Assembly (NCBI GenBank): GCA_025529335.1
Contig: JAMYHX010000020.1
Location: forward strand, 147,995 to 211,994
Length of the DNA stretch: 64,000 nt
Source: Rhizopus sp. PT2906
Lineage: Eukaryota; Mucoromycota; Mucoromycetes; Mucorales; Rhizopodaceae
Direction of reading: 5' to 3'
The notes under the pieces are model-generated. The model saw nothing but the letters and a program-made list of their open reading frames with translations, was not told the DNA's origin and made no database searches. Below are positions 46,023 to 57,828 of this stretch, piece by piece. Numbering within the stretch: position 1 is the stretch's first letter; every line of letters starts with the position of its first letter. The translations under genes and the position numbers were made by a program.

Positions 46023-47840
46023 TTAAACAAATGCAATAGAGGAGCCTTGATCTATGATGTCCTTTTTATCCTTGTGAGCCATGGCAGGTGAAATATTAAC
46101 AGCGGTCGATGCACATGTCTTGGTTTTGTTGAGTAATGCTAATGAGCTAGACTTTCTTAGTCGAACAACATGACTGGATGTGTCACTTGTTATACTCTCT
46201 TTTGATTCAGTCTGCTGAATGCCAAGTGAACTTTTTGAATCCATTGTTTGAAGTGAATCATCCATATTTGATGACAATGATGAACAAATGGATGCATCTT
46301 CAGGTGGAGAAGTAGATAAAGCAAAATGATAAAACTCTTGCTCTGCAGGAGTAGATTTCACTATTTGTTGTTGTTGTTGTTGTTGTTGTTGAAATAGTTC
46401 TGGTAGAGCCTTTGCGGTAGTTAATAAATCTTCATCTAGTTTTAATCTATGCATGGGAGGTTCTTTTTTGGTGTCATTCTGTAACACACATTCTTCTTTT
46501 GCTATTGTTTTGTCTTCTTTATTAGGCAATTCCTGAACTTGTTCTTCTTGGTGTTCAAAGATGCCACCTTCCCCATTCATTGGGAAGAAGATGATATCAT
46601 CAAAGTTAGGCAAGACCATTGTTTCAACAATAAATTCTTGAATCTTTGTTTCAATTGCCTTGACAACCACTGAGTAACCTACACGTTTTTCCCAGACGAC
46701 AGGTTCTACCTTCCATTTCATCTTGGGTGGTTCATGAAAAGCATACCAAATTCGGTTGGTTGGGGGCTCCTTAATTTTCATTAGTACTTTTCCTTGAATT
46801 TCTTCCAACGTGATTGCCAAGATGATATCGATGGTAAAAGGGCGCAGTCGATCAGAATATTTCCACTTGAGTACCGTTTCGATCTCGATTCGGATACATC
46901 CATCATAATGTAAGTTAGCTTCAGCAGACAGTTCACCACTAGGGCTAATTCCGAGCAGTTTGGGATGAGTGATACGAGGTATTGAATGACCAGGATCAAC
47001 CGATCTGACAGTGATTTCACCCAAAAATGGCGGTCTTTTTGCATTAATTTTGTCCAACTTCGAAACAATTTTTTTATAGAGAGCATCCTTGATATCTTGA
47101 GTTCTATAGACAGAAAGGAAAATACGACCAAGTATAGCATTGAACCACTGGGTCTGAAAGTGGTATTCATCACTATGGATAGCCGTGATCAGCTGATTCA
47201 TGGATGATTGGTCAAAGTGGGTATTGTCCTTTTTGATGGTAAATGAAGGTGATGTTGTTTTGGAAGCACGAATGAAAGTAAAATACCAGTCTTCTTTTTC
47301 GATGCATCGTCTACAATTGATATAATATGTTTGATTGTTATTTTCGAGTTTTATATGCTGCGGTTTTGAGAATAGTTCAAAGTCTTGTAATCCTGGTGGG
47401 TGAATGGATACCTTGCAGTCACTCAAGATGATGACACCTTTACAATCCAACTGTTTCTCTGAGTCATATAGATAAAGTGTATTGTACTTTAATACTGAAA
47501 AGTATAATCGGCTGTTCTGATGGTTGTTATTTCTTATATATGAAGCGACAATATCCCCAATAGATGACGTATCGTCATCATCAATTATATCATCTTTATG
47601 CACTTTCAACCATCCCACTTTATATAATTGGTTGCTCGTATTCTCGTCATTTACTGGGTCTTGATTAGAATTGGCATTGTTGTTATTGTTGCTATAATGC
47701 TTCTTGTAGGATAATCGGTTATAGATTGGGATGATGAATTTGCTTAAAATAAAATATATAGCGCATGTGATGATGATCATTATTGGAAAGAATGTTATTC
47801 CACCTATAAAATAACCAAATAGAAAAGATGCTGACACCAT
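46023..47840 (-). CDS. NVJ2/TEX2-type SMP-domain lipid transfer protein with PH domain
   Basis: A single exon of 605 residues from MVSASFLFGYFIGG. Residues 5-35 form an N-terminal membrane helix (GGITFFPIMIIITCAIYFIL). An Asn-rich linker follows, then a PH domain (about 75-190, YKVGWLKVHKDD to EKEDWYFTFIRASK). The SMP domain (about 210-430) begins with FQTQWFNAILGRIFLSVYRTQDIKD and includes GEITVRSVDPGHSIPRITHPKLLG and IQGKVLMKIKEPPTNRIWYAFHE. The C-terminal 170 residues are disordered, with a run of nine glutamines encoded by TTG-repeat complement (46366-46392). Yeast Nvj2 and human TEX2 move lipids at ER contact sites. Upstream in-frame sequence up to 48062 is a poly-Phe/Ser leader produced by a T39 tract and is not counted as protein. 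Confidence 0.92.
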   Translation of the reverse strand: MVSASFLFGYFIGGITFFPIMIIITCAIYFILSKFIIPIYNRLSYKKHYSNNNNNANSNQDPVNDENTSNQLYKVGWLKVHKDDIIDDDDTSSIGDIVASYIRNNNHQNSRLYFSVLKYNTLYLYDSEKQLDCKGVIILSDCKVSIHPPGLQDFELFSKPQHIKLENNNQTYYINCRRCIEKEDWYFTFIRASKTTSPSFTIKKDNTHFDQSSMNQLITAIHSDEYHFQTQWFNAILGRIFLSVYRTQDIKDALYKKIVSKLDKINAKRPPFLGEITVRSVDPGHSIPRITHPKLLGISPSGELSAEANLHYDGCIRIEIETVLKWKYSDRLRPFTIDIILAITLEEIQGKVLMKIKEPPTNRIWYAFHEPPKMKWKVEPVVWEKRVGYSVVVKAIETKIQEFIVETMVLPNFDDIIFFPMNGEGGIFEHQEEQVQELPNKEDKTIAKEECVLQNDTKKEPPMHRLKLDEDLLTTAKALPELFQQQQQQQQQIVKSTPAEQEFYHFALSTSPPEDASICSSLSSNMDDSLQTMDSKSSLGIQQTESKESITSDTSSHVVRLRKSSSLALLNKTKTCASTAVNISPAMAHKDKKDIIDQGSSIAFV

Positions 47841-47938
47841 TTTATGAAATATAAAGAATAAAGAAAAAAAGGAGAGGAGAAAGAAAGAGAAATAAATAGA
47901 GAGAAAAAAGGGAGAGGATAAAGAAGAAGAAGAAGAAG

Positions 47939-47939
<1 letters not shown>

Positions 47940-47978
<39 letters not shown>
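47940..47978. repeat. 39-base A homopolymer
   Basis: About 39 consecutive A bases on the plus strand (T on the coding strand of the NVJ2-type gene), preceded by an AAG repeat. It lies in the 5' leader or promoter about 100 bp upstream of the ATG. The exact length may be affected by sequencing. Such a tract would exclude nucleosomes. Confidence 0.8.
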
Positions 47979-47981
<3 letters not shown>

Positions 47982-48348
47982 CAAAGGATATGATAAAAAC
48001 AACATTGACCAAGCGGTCACTGAATTTAACCAATAAACAATTAAATTTCGATCATTTACCAAATTTCATTCTAGACTTTACAAACAAAAAGGTTAAATAA
48101 AACAAGAATGATGATATACAGAGCATATATCTGATAGTCATTTTATTTAATACACAGTAATGGTGTTTCCATAGAAATAAATTGAATGTCAGAAAATAAA
48201 CGTGAAGATTACAAGAGAAAATATACAAAACTTATTGTGGTACTTCTATACTTTAAAACTAATCATTTATGACTGATAAATAATAGATTAAGAAAATAAA
48301 CCGTGTAATGATATACTTTTTTAAAGAAACTTGCATCTTCAGCCTTTC

Positions 48349-48380
<32 letters not shown>

Positions 48381-48519
48381 GGCTTGATAAATATTGTAAC
48401 ACGGACACACGTGGGGGTTTTTTTTTAATTAAACGTGAAAAATAAAGACTTTTGATCAAAGTCCAAAATGTCAAGATTCCTAGGTAATATGAACTACTTC
48501 ACCGTGAGATTTACGCAGG
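47979..48519. other. Intergenic spacer with CTTTT repeats
   Basis: AT-rich noncoding sequence containing a (TTTTC)n run near 48348-48372, T-runs and an AATTAAACGTG element. No gene is recognised. Confidence 0.5.
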
Positions 48520-48819
48520 TTGCAAAATATGGGAGAGTCAAAGATGTTATCATCTATGGAGCTCAAGTTCATATCATGTATTGTTATGTCTAAATACACA
48601 ATTGCGGCTTTTATCTTCTCCCAGCATCCTTCTCATGATGAACGAGAGATACAATGTGCATTTGTTGATCTTGCTGATGCATACAGCAGCATCAGAGAGG
48701 TTGATCATGTTTATAGTCGATCTACAAACATAATGCTCAGTTTTGAATGCTACGAGGGTTTCTTCTCCTATACATGTAGAGTCACTATACAACTTTTCAC
48801 TACCAAAGTCTCTGCCTAA
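48520..48819 (+). other. Unrecognised open frame, possible coding remnant
   Basis: A 99-codon frame, MQNMGESKMLSSMELKFIS and onward, with balanced composition unlike the surrounding AT-rich frames. I recognise no domain, and no introns or conserved motif support it. It lies 300 bp before the E-x-K orphan on the same strand and could be an upstream exon or remnant of the same locus, but the frames do not join simply. Confidence 0.25.
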
Positions 48820-49115
48820 CCTAAGGTTGCCCAGTTCACTCTCCCTAATTAAAATACGATGTCATCATAATTACACGTGTTCTTGTATCTTTGTTGATAG
48901 ACTGACAGCATAAAATTAGAATAAATAACAACATTTCTTTTTTTTTTTTTCTCCTTGAAAAGAAATAAACATATTTAGTTTGACGCTGCAGATTAAAAAG
49001 CTTTGTTGGGCGATATCATTGGTAATGGATAAAGGTAGCGCCCGTAGAAGATGTGTTGATCATCAGCTTTGTCGAACCTTTGATAATGCCGTTCCTGTGA
49101 AGTATCGAGAATACA

Positions 49116-49574
49116 GTGATCCATGGAAACGACCATCCCCTCTATGAGTCGTATGTTAGGAAGGCCAAAATCGCCAGGAAATATGATCTTTTTATAAGAA
49201 ATATTCGAGGAAGAGCTCCGGATAGAGCCATCGGTTTCCAAATGCTATCAAACGAAAGGTTCACGGTTCTGGTTGCAGAAGTCAAAATCACGGTGAATGC
49301 TGCAAGAAGTCCAGACTTCGTTAAACTCATCACCTTAATGAAGGACGTGCTCGATTTTGCTTCAAACAAAGGAGTAACCAATTATTTTTCCATCGGTTTA
49401 TTAATCGCAGGTGCCTCTTGTAAGATATATAAGCTCCATATGCCAATTAACCGAATGTACTGCATGACAGAAATATCAACATTTCATTTGCCAAGTAATG
49501 TCGATGACGTTCTCTTGAAAAACAAACTGCAAAATACCATCGTATCAATGCTGCAGTGTCTAATTTACACATAA
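49116..49574 (+). CDS. Hypothetical protein with E-x-K nuclease-like core (probably truncated)
   Basis: A 152-residue frame ending TIVSMLQCLIYT. The central part, RFTVLVAEVKITVNAARSPDF followed by LITLMKDVLDFASNKGV and FSIGLLIAGASCKIYKL, resembles a multicopy family of orphan proteins I associate with Mucorales. The hydrophobic strand with E-x-K (AEVKI) suggests a PD-(D/E)XK-like fold. The acidic residue expected before it would lie in GRAPDRAIGFQML. Upstream sequence in the same frame reads HGNDHPLYES back to a stop at about 49098, so the N-terminal half is missing or on an unseen exon. It may be a decayed copy. No RNA or promoter data can be read from the sequence. Function is unknown. Confidence 0.4.
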   Translation: MIHGNDHPLYESYVRKAKIARKYDLFIRNIRGRAPDRAIGFQMLSNERFTVLVAEVKITVNAARSPDFVKLITLMKDVLDFASNKGVTNYFSIGLLIAGASCKIYKLHMPINRMYCMTEISTFHLPSNVDDVLLKNKLQNTIVSMLQCLIYT

Positions 49575-49808
49575 ATAAAGAATTAAGATGTTCTGTTATA
49601 AATATCTCAATCTGATGTTCAGAGTGTGCGCAACAATTGTGGCTAATAAAAACATCTGTTGTTTATTCATAAATACATACCTCTATTGCTTTTGCTTTAT
49701 AAAGAGAAAAAGAGACATGACAGCGTCAAATAAGAAAACATCTTGAAAGATACACGTTATGTAACATACGTGTCTATGCACATTTATTCAAGTTACATAG
49801 TGGTAACA

Positions 49809-52800
49809 TTATTTACTATTACTATTAATACAGTTATTACAATTATCAGGGTTGTGGAATTCAGCGTTATTAAACAGACAGTAATGCCTTAAAGCTTCGG
49901 CTAAAACTTTTTGATTTAACGGTTTTGTAAGATATCCATCCATGCCAGCATTGATACATATTTGTCTAGCAGATTCTTGCACATCAGCAGTTAGTGCAAC
50001 AATCGGCAGTCTATTCTTTCTGTTTTCTTCTTTCTCAATCTCTCTAATTCTCTTGGTTGCTGCTACACCATCACACTATACATAATGTGAGTAACAAGTT
50101 TTTTTTTCTTTTTGTTTTGGTTACCTTTGGCATATGATGGTCAAAAAATGCCATATTAAAGAAATCCAAAGGTTGACTAATCCATGCATTCACTGCTTCC
50201 AGTCCGTTATTAGCACATTCAACATAGAATCCTAATCTGGTCAACTGTTTCAGCAATAGTTTTTGCGCAACAGGATTGTCTATGTATTTTAAAATGATTA
50301 GATTATATACAGTTCACAAAAGATAACAGCGTGAACCTACCTTCTGCAATAAGAATATTCATTTTGCTATACAGATCGCGTTCTTCACTTGTAACCAAAG
50401 GCTCAGATACTGTTTTCTTTTGAACAACATTATTTGTTGGTGATAACTTGTTCAACGACTCATCAATTGTTTTCAATAGCTTGAGACGTCTCAAGGGCAC
50501 TGCCATACGAACTACCTTGCAACCTAACTGCTTGTTAGGAATAGGTTCAATCCATCGGTTCTTTTGAGTCATTCCGCCCGCTGGGTAGTTCATGATGACG
50601 ATCAATGCATCCTTATTTACTCTGCTTGCATCCTCTAACCAGGTAGATGATGCATTCAAATGCTCTGGATTCATAAACAAACCAACAACAATGATATCAT
50701 ACTTGTTCTTTTTCAATAGTTCCTGGAACTTGTCAATTTGTGTAACACCATCTACATGAATGCCAGCTAAGAGGTGACGGATCATTTCAATTGTTGCATA
50801 ATATTTGCTAATCGCCAGAACCTTGTAGTGACTAATGCGTTTCAATAGCATATTTCGCTCCTCGTTGTATCCTTCCAATTGTGAGCCCTTGCAGCTGAGC
50901 TGTGGTCGAAGCTTGGACACGCGAATACTAAAGTAAAAGTCAGAGCCCTGGCCAGGAACACTAGAGACATTAATTCTTCCACCCATGAGTTCAACCAGCT
51001 GAAGACAGATTGAAAGACCAAGCCCTGTGCCACCGTATTTACGCGTTGTGCTTCCATCTACTTGAGAGAATGGCTCAAACAAAACCTTTCGTTGCTCATT
51101 GCTGATTCCAATACCCGTATCGATGACTTCGAACAAGAGTGATACCTGATCATCATCCTTTTCATCTTGATTGTTCTTATCAAGCGAACACTGTATACGG
51201 ATTTCTCCTTCATGTGTAAATTTGATAGCATTACCTAGTAGATTGATCAAGATTCTATATCAAACTATTTAATAAAAAGAATATACAACATGTACTTGTC
51301 TATATATATACTTACTGTCTAAGACGGTTACCATCTGCCATGACCACAACAGGCACATCTTGTGTTACCATATAGGCAATATTAATATTCTTCTTGATGG
51401 CCATGGCAACAAGCATGTCTACAACATCAGCAATGATATCTTCAACGATAATAGGTGAAAGATCAAGTGTGACCTTGCCAGCTTGTAATTTGGAAAAGTT
51501 CAAAAGGTCATCAATGATCTGTAAGAGTATTTCACATGATTCCTTGGCGGTCTTGACCAAATCTCGTTGCTCAGGATCGAGCTGAGTATCAGCCAAGAGA
51601 GAGATCATACCGTAAAAGCCAGAGAAGGGGGTTCGAATTTCATGACTCATATTGGCTAAAAAGATTTCTCGTAAACGAGTTGCTCTCACTGCTGCTTCCT
51701 TGCTCTTTCGCGCATCCTCAAGTGCCTTCTTTTGCATTTCAATCATGCGCATGTTGGCCATAGTCACTCGCTGCACAGATTTAAACAAGAATGCGTTGGT
51801 AATGGAGATACCCATCTGCTGACATAACAAACTAAGCACCGTGATGTGGCGTTGTGTAAAGATACCGACGGAGCCTTCGATAAATAGACAGCCAGCCATG
51901 GTGCCCTTGTGGACGATGGGCATACAAATGACAGACTTATTGCCTGTTTTTTCATACCAAGAACCCAATGCGAAGCGCGCGTCTTGTTCAATGTTGTGAA
52001 TAAAGATACTCTCACCTGTATTGATTGTGTGATGAACAATACGAGTTGATATCAAGTCATCCTCTTCTAATGGACGTGGAGGATCAAATGTCATGGACCC
52101 CTCTTGTTGACTGCCATAAGCACAGATGCCGTACTTTTCTTCCTTGACAATGATGGCTCCGCAGTCAGCACCAGAGTTTTCTAAAATGATAGACATCATC
52201 GATTTCAGCAAACTGTCAAATTTGACTTCGGATGAAATCACTTGGGAACTCTTGAGAATGGATGCCAAATCAAGCTATGTAAACGAAATTAGTTATATCA
52301 TGGCATCTCGTATAATTTCACTTACAATATCTAGAGTCATTAGCGTCTGCTCGGTCGTCACAGGTGGAATCACTTCAGATACAAATGGTTCATTAACAGT
52401 AGCAACAGGAGCCATCGAAGACGTGCTCCAAGAGCCTTGAACACCAAGGAAAGGGAAAGGATCGGTTTGGATGCCCACATCGTGTAACTCAGTGCGGCCA
52501 TCATCAAATTCACTCAAGAGTGAACTATACATTTTCGTTAAATGGTTGGCCTTTCCATAAGAGCCATGCTGAAGATATAAACTAATTGCCTTCTTTAAAA
52601 GACCGTAAGCTGCATTCTTAATACCCACTCGCTCATAAAATCCACCGGCGTACTCATGACAAATACACAGTTCCAGGTACCAGCTGCCTTCACGTGCTTC
52701 ATTGATGGCCATTTCGTAAAGTGTGATGGAGTTTTTGAGGTCATTGGATAATGAGGAAATTTCGGCTTCAACGAGACTATACCACATACTGCTATTAATC

Positions 52801-55800
52801 GCTGAGTGCTCAACCCAAACTTGAAGAATCTCTTGATTCTTGCGTACACGTTCCATGTACTCATCCACCAAATCTTGAGGCAAGGTCTCTCTACGAATCT
52901 TCTCGATAATGGCCAGTGAATGTAGAGTAAGCATCATTCGCGTGTGTCTGTGACATGGATGGTATTGAATGCCCTGAATGCACATGTATCCCACAGCAAT
53001 GGCATGATCGTAATGACCGTAGAGTACGAGTGGAATCATACGGAATGAGTCGTACCAATTCATGGGCACAGCCGGATTAGAGCTCTGCTTACAGCTTTCT
53101 TCGATAAAGTGCTTATCGTTGAACCCATCATCTCCGTCAAAAATTTCAGTAGGTGAATTGTTAAATGTATGACCTTGTAATGCCTTGATGGTTCGGATGA
53201 TGGACATGATTAGGATATTAGTGTCAACTGAGGATGACCATGCATGGATGTCGCTGTAGCAGGCTTCAGCTTCAGCTAGTGTTGCTGATAAATTGTCACC
53301 TCCAAAGAGCATGCAGGCTACAATGTGCAAATGAGAAAATGAGCCATAGATACGATCACCTGTAGATAAACAGAGCTTGAGGGAGGATTTAAACCAAGGT
53401 AGTTGCTCTTTGTAATGGTATTTCCACATCATCAGGAAATTCGCATACAGAAACCCAGCTCGACCGCGTTCGCCATTACTACCAAACTTCTCTGATACAA
53501 CAACGCCCACCGCTCCTATTTCTTCTCCAAACTTGAACATTTGATAAACTTCGACAGCAGCCAAGCCCATGAACACCAGGCCAATGCCTGAGACTTGTGT
53601 CATGCCGCTGAGAATGGACAGATGGACAATCTTGGTTGCCAAATAAAACATCTCTATCTGTCTTCCTAACCAATAAGCAGAAGTACACCTAATAACATGT
53701 TATTAGGGCGATTACAATCAAAACGGTGTAACCTACATTTCTTCAAGAATAATCATTGTCGTTTTCAATTTTATGTCCTCACACGCGTCAATCTTTTTGA
53801 GTCCTTCAAACCCTATCTTTTCAATAAGACTCTTCACTTCCATAAACTCTTCATCCAATTCCTCTCTTGAGTAAGAATACTTGAACTTTTTGATCTCAAG
53901 TTCTCTTAAACACTTGTGCAACGACTCAGCTCCTTCTGCATGCATCTGACGTCCAAAGTAATACTTATGCTGGATGCGATATGCAATCACACGGTCCAAA
54001 GGATCTGTTGTGTTGGCAAAGATGGTGTCCAAATAAGCTTCGGTCGTGTCATATTCACCGACTACCCAACTCAAGGCAACTGCATTGCTGTAAAGGAAAT
54101 GTGTGGTGGTGTAGTTGTCTCCTAACCAAGGATCTTCATCCAAAAGAGCGATGGCTGCCTTGTAATACTCGAGCGCCATTCTATGAGCTCCTGAATTCCG
54201 TGCCTTATTGCCTGATTCATAAAATATGTTTCTGTAACATCCCCTGTCTTCTGATTCGACCAATAATGAGAGGCACTTTAGCAAGTGATCTGCAATCAGA
54301 AAACTATCGGCATTGACATCTAGCGCACAAACCGGGTCAATTGTTGTTCCCATGTGTCTCTGACGTGAGTGGACAGGAGACAACTTACCTTGTAGTAGGT
54401 ATTTTGCAATCTTGAGATGAATTTTTTCCCTACTTTTTGGATTGGCCAGCTCCATCGCAGCTTGTGAATAACGGTCATGAGACCATTTAAATTCATCACT
54501 TTCTAGAGGCAAAATATAGCCTTCTTGAAGAGCCGCCTGTAGTCCGTTGATCGGATCACGCGTGCTAGTGTTGCTGCTTTTGTAGGAAGTAGACGTAGTA
54601 TGCGACTTGGCAGATGACCTGGCCGAGGATGAAGGCGAGAAGCTGATCAAGGGTGCTGATGTGCCTGTAGAATCTGTCGTGTCAGTATCATGTGTCACTG
54701 TTGAATCCGAGAGGACTGTGTCTGTGTCAGAAAATTCAGATTCTGGATCAGAGTGGCTCATTAAGTATTTGACGGTGTTCCAAGAAAAGGTATCACCGAC
54801 GAACGATGCCCACTTGAGTAAACGTTGTCCGTCCGCAGGCAATTCGCGTAGTCTTGCTACTAGGAAACTAATGTCTAGTTCAGCATCACGATCTGCTTCG
54901 TCATTCGTAAGGACAACTTGCTGAATATCCGACAGATTATAGTCCCATTCGTTCTCTTCCCAATTGAAAAAGATGAGCTTTTTCTTTTCTAAAGCAGTGA
55001 GTAATTGTGCTGTATAGAATGCATTTCCTCTTGTCTTTTTGTAAACAATGTCCGCAAGTGGCAGAATGGAATCTCTAGATGTCTCTATAGGTCTATGAAG
55101 TGTGTCTCCAATGTAGCTCACGAGGGATTCAAAATCAAGGAGGTCGACTTTAAACATGTGAAATGTTGCAATATCGTTCGATAGCAGTTTCTCGAGTGAC
55201 GGAGTTACTTCATCATCACGGTAAGCCAGGAATATCAACAGCTTTACTCTTGCTCCGATCATGCTTTCAATCAATTCTATCGAAGGTTCGTCAGCAAGGT
55301 GTAAGTCGTCCAAGAATAAGGTGATCATGCGCCATTGGGTTAATGCTCGAAAGACTTCAACAAATAAAGTATGAAATCGTACGCGTGTCTCTACATTATC
55401 GAGATGAATCATGTTGATAGGATCTTCACTATCTTCGCTATCCACAGGGTCTAGTAAAGGCTTCAATTCAGGCACTAGATCAGCCAATAGCTCTATTTTG
55501 CAAAATTGGGAACCAAGATGTGTTTTGAGATGATTATAAAAGGCGTGAATGTCATCTTCAGACTCGGATAATATCTGCTGCAAGATCTGTGAAAGTGATT
55601 TCAATATGCAGCTGTAAGGCACCTTGTGTCGACTATCAAATTTTGTAGACGCCACATAGCTAATAAAGAGAGAGCATGTTAGTATGAATAACACATGCAC
55701 ATGTGCTCTACACTTACCCTTCTTGTCTAGCCACGGATTGAACTGAATTAAACAAGGTTGATTTTCCAACACCACCAGGGCCGGATAAACATATGATTTC

Positions 55801-57461
55801 AACCCCTTGTTTGCCAGCTGCTATTCTACCATTCCCACTTGAGATGTCGCTTCCACAATAGCTTGGAGATGCATTCGATTTTGTTCCAGCATTTAGACTG
55901 GATAGTTCTGGATTGGATAAACCTGCTTCGCTTGCACTGTCACTGAGTGCCTGATGACGCATCAAATCGTCTGCACTTGTTATTGTGGGCAGGGTGGAGG
56001 CTGATCCGTGCGATCGGTCCTTTCGTAGTCTAGCTGATTTATATACATTGGCAACATGTTGTATGATGTATGTCATCTCTCCAATTAATGGCTGGCGACC
56101 GTAAATAACTTTGGGTAAGGTGAATATGGATGCTACATCTCTTTCTGCCAAAGGAAATGATTCGATGATCTAATTGGGATGGTAAGTATGTATATATAAA
56201 TGATGATTGTATATAAATATGATCATACCTCTTGACTTGATTCCGAAGCAATCCTAAGTCTCTTTAAGCACTCTTTTAAATCCGCTCTTATGCCATATGC
56301 ACTATTATATCTATCGTCTGGTGACTACACAAAAAGAAAGTTTAGCCTTTTTCAGGATAGGAGGGGTGATGATGATGATCTAATTTGATTGTTGTTACCT
56401 TATTCGTCATTTTTTCAATAATGCGAGCAATAACTTCGGGTACATCCAACTGAATTTCATTCACAAGAGGCATCTTTCTGCTGACGATGCCATTGAGTAT
56501 TTCCAATGGACCACCTTCAAAAGGGAATTTACCCGTTAACAAGACATAAAAGACGACGCCAAGAGAATAGATATCTGAGCGATGATCAGGCACATAAGTC
56601 GTTCTCCCTGTCTGTTCTGGACTCATATATGCCAATAAACCCTGTAACAGATCCATTGATTCTCGATTATATGTTGTCTTTCTCCATCCTTCGCTTGTCA
56701 AGTAAGCTTCGAATGACTTTGAGCCTGACCCAAAATTCCACAACTTGACTCGAGCAGAATCTTCACCTGACCATTGAAAAGCAGAAAGTCTGATTTCACC
56801 ATGTACAACGTTATTTTTATGGATAAACTCTAAGCATTCTGTACATTTGATAGCGAAACGAAGGAAGGTGCCGAGATCAAAGATGGGTCCAGTGATTGGC
56901 GTTAAGGATAGTCTGCCTTCTCTTGCAATACGAATTGATAATGATGAATTGTAGTGTTTTGATGAAGATGTTGGTGAAGTGTCGTCAGGTTGACGTAGAT
57001 AATCTAAATAGTTGTGTCCTTCATCAGCATAGATGACAACGGTCAGGCCACTTGGTAAATGAAAGTATTCCAAGGGACGTACTGTATGAAAAGGTTATTA
57101 GGATGAAACCAAGGTAATGAATTGTTTTTTCCTTTTACCAAGAAATGAACCACCATCGGTTAATTGATAGAGTCTCTTCATGATGTAGTATTCTCTTTCT
57201 AACTTTAATGAACTTGCAGATACTTTTGCAATAACAGGCTTTTTGTTTGAAATTCTACACATACAAATGATCCACTGTCAGTCCTTGTCTTATAATTCAC
57301 ACAATGAAGAAATACCTATATCCAAATACAATATCCACATTATCACCATATGCTAAACTGGGTATGGGTGACGTCTTGAAATGATAGTTTGGTATCTGTA
57401 AACTATCACCAAGTAAGCATAAGCTATCTGTAAAGGATCCAGTGGACCCTGAATTAGACAT
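49809..57461 (-). CDS. Multidomain hybrid histidine kinase with N-terminal kinase-like, ATPase and GAF domains
   Basis: Eleven exons (57461-57316, 57254-57139, 57081-56399, 56324-56229, 56169-55718, 55659 to about 53737, 53688-52326, 52274-51316, 51254-50341, 50279-50125, 50075-49809) join in frame to 2,357 residues. Order: a protein-kinase fold (about 50-320; KPVIAKVSA, YMSPEQTGR, DIYSLGVVFYVLLTG); an AAA/NACHT-like ATPase with Walker A SGPGGVGKS and Walker B TLFLDDLH; a long TPR-like helical region; GAF (about 1600-1760); HisKA with NMSHEIRTPFSGF; HATPase with NLLGNAIKF, DTGIGIS and GTGLGLSI; and a receiver with ILIAED, phospho-acceptor in FFDHHMPK, and LTKP. This is the S. pombe Mak2/Mak3 (Phk1/2) dual-kinase architecture, linked there to peroxide and stress signalling through Mpr1/Mcs4. 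The kinase-like domain lacks the HRD and DFG aspartates (HGE, NFG). Confidence 0.94.
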
Positions 57462-57828
57462 TGTTATTTACACAAAGAAAAAAAAAAAAAAAAAAAAAAA
57501 GAAAGAAAGACAAGGAAAATAAAAAAAGGAAAAAAAAGAAGAAAAAAATAAGCTGAAGAAGAAAATAGAAATCCCCTATTGAATGGTTACTCAAAATGGA
57601 TAAAATTTATAAATACATGTTTTAACTTTTAAAAAAGACCAAAGGCATGGATCGAACATGGGCCATGATAAATCACCATTTCTATTTTCTTTGTATTCAT
57701 CATAAACATTTATACGCAGTGAGCAAGTCTTATGTAAGCACATTTAATAGGATTGAACTACCGATTTGTGTTTCGATAAAATCGAGATCGGTTTATAGAA
57801 AATAACAGAACAATTTTTTATTATTATA
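57462..57828. other. Promoter region of the histidine kinase gene
   Basis: The region contains a long purine-rich tract on the plus strand (about 57474-57570, including an A22 run), i.e. pyrimidine-rich on the coding strand directly upstream of the ATG. A GTTCGATCC B-box-like sequence occurs near 57653-57661 on the minus strand. The 3' flank of the Nup93-like gene makes up the right part. No RNA gene is proven. Confidence 0.5.

Noticed and set aside
46781..47173. 130-codon minus-strand frame inside the NVJ2-type gene
   Set aside because: It overlaps the clearly conserved SMP domain in another frame.
57640..57700. tRNA-like T-arm on the minus strand (GTTCGATCC flanked by near-complementary CATG bases) and a downstream T run
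   Set aside because: No matching acceptor stem, D-arm or anticodon arm can be found at the required distance. A B-box-like match alone is not evidence of a tRNA.
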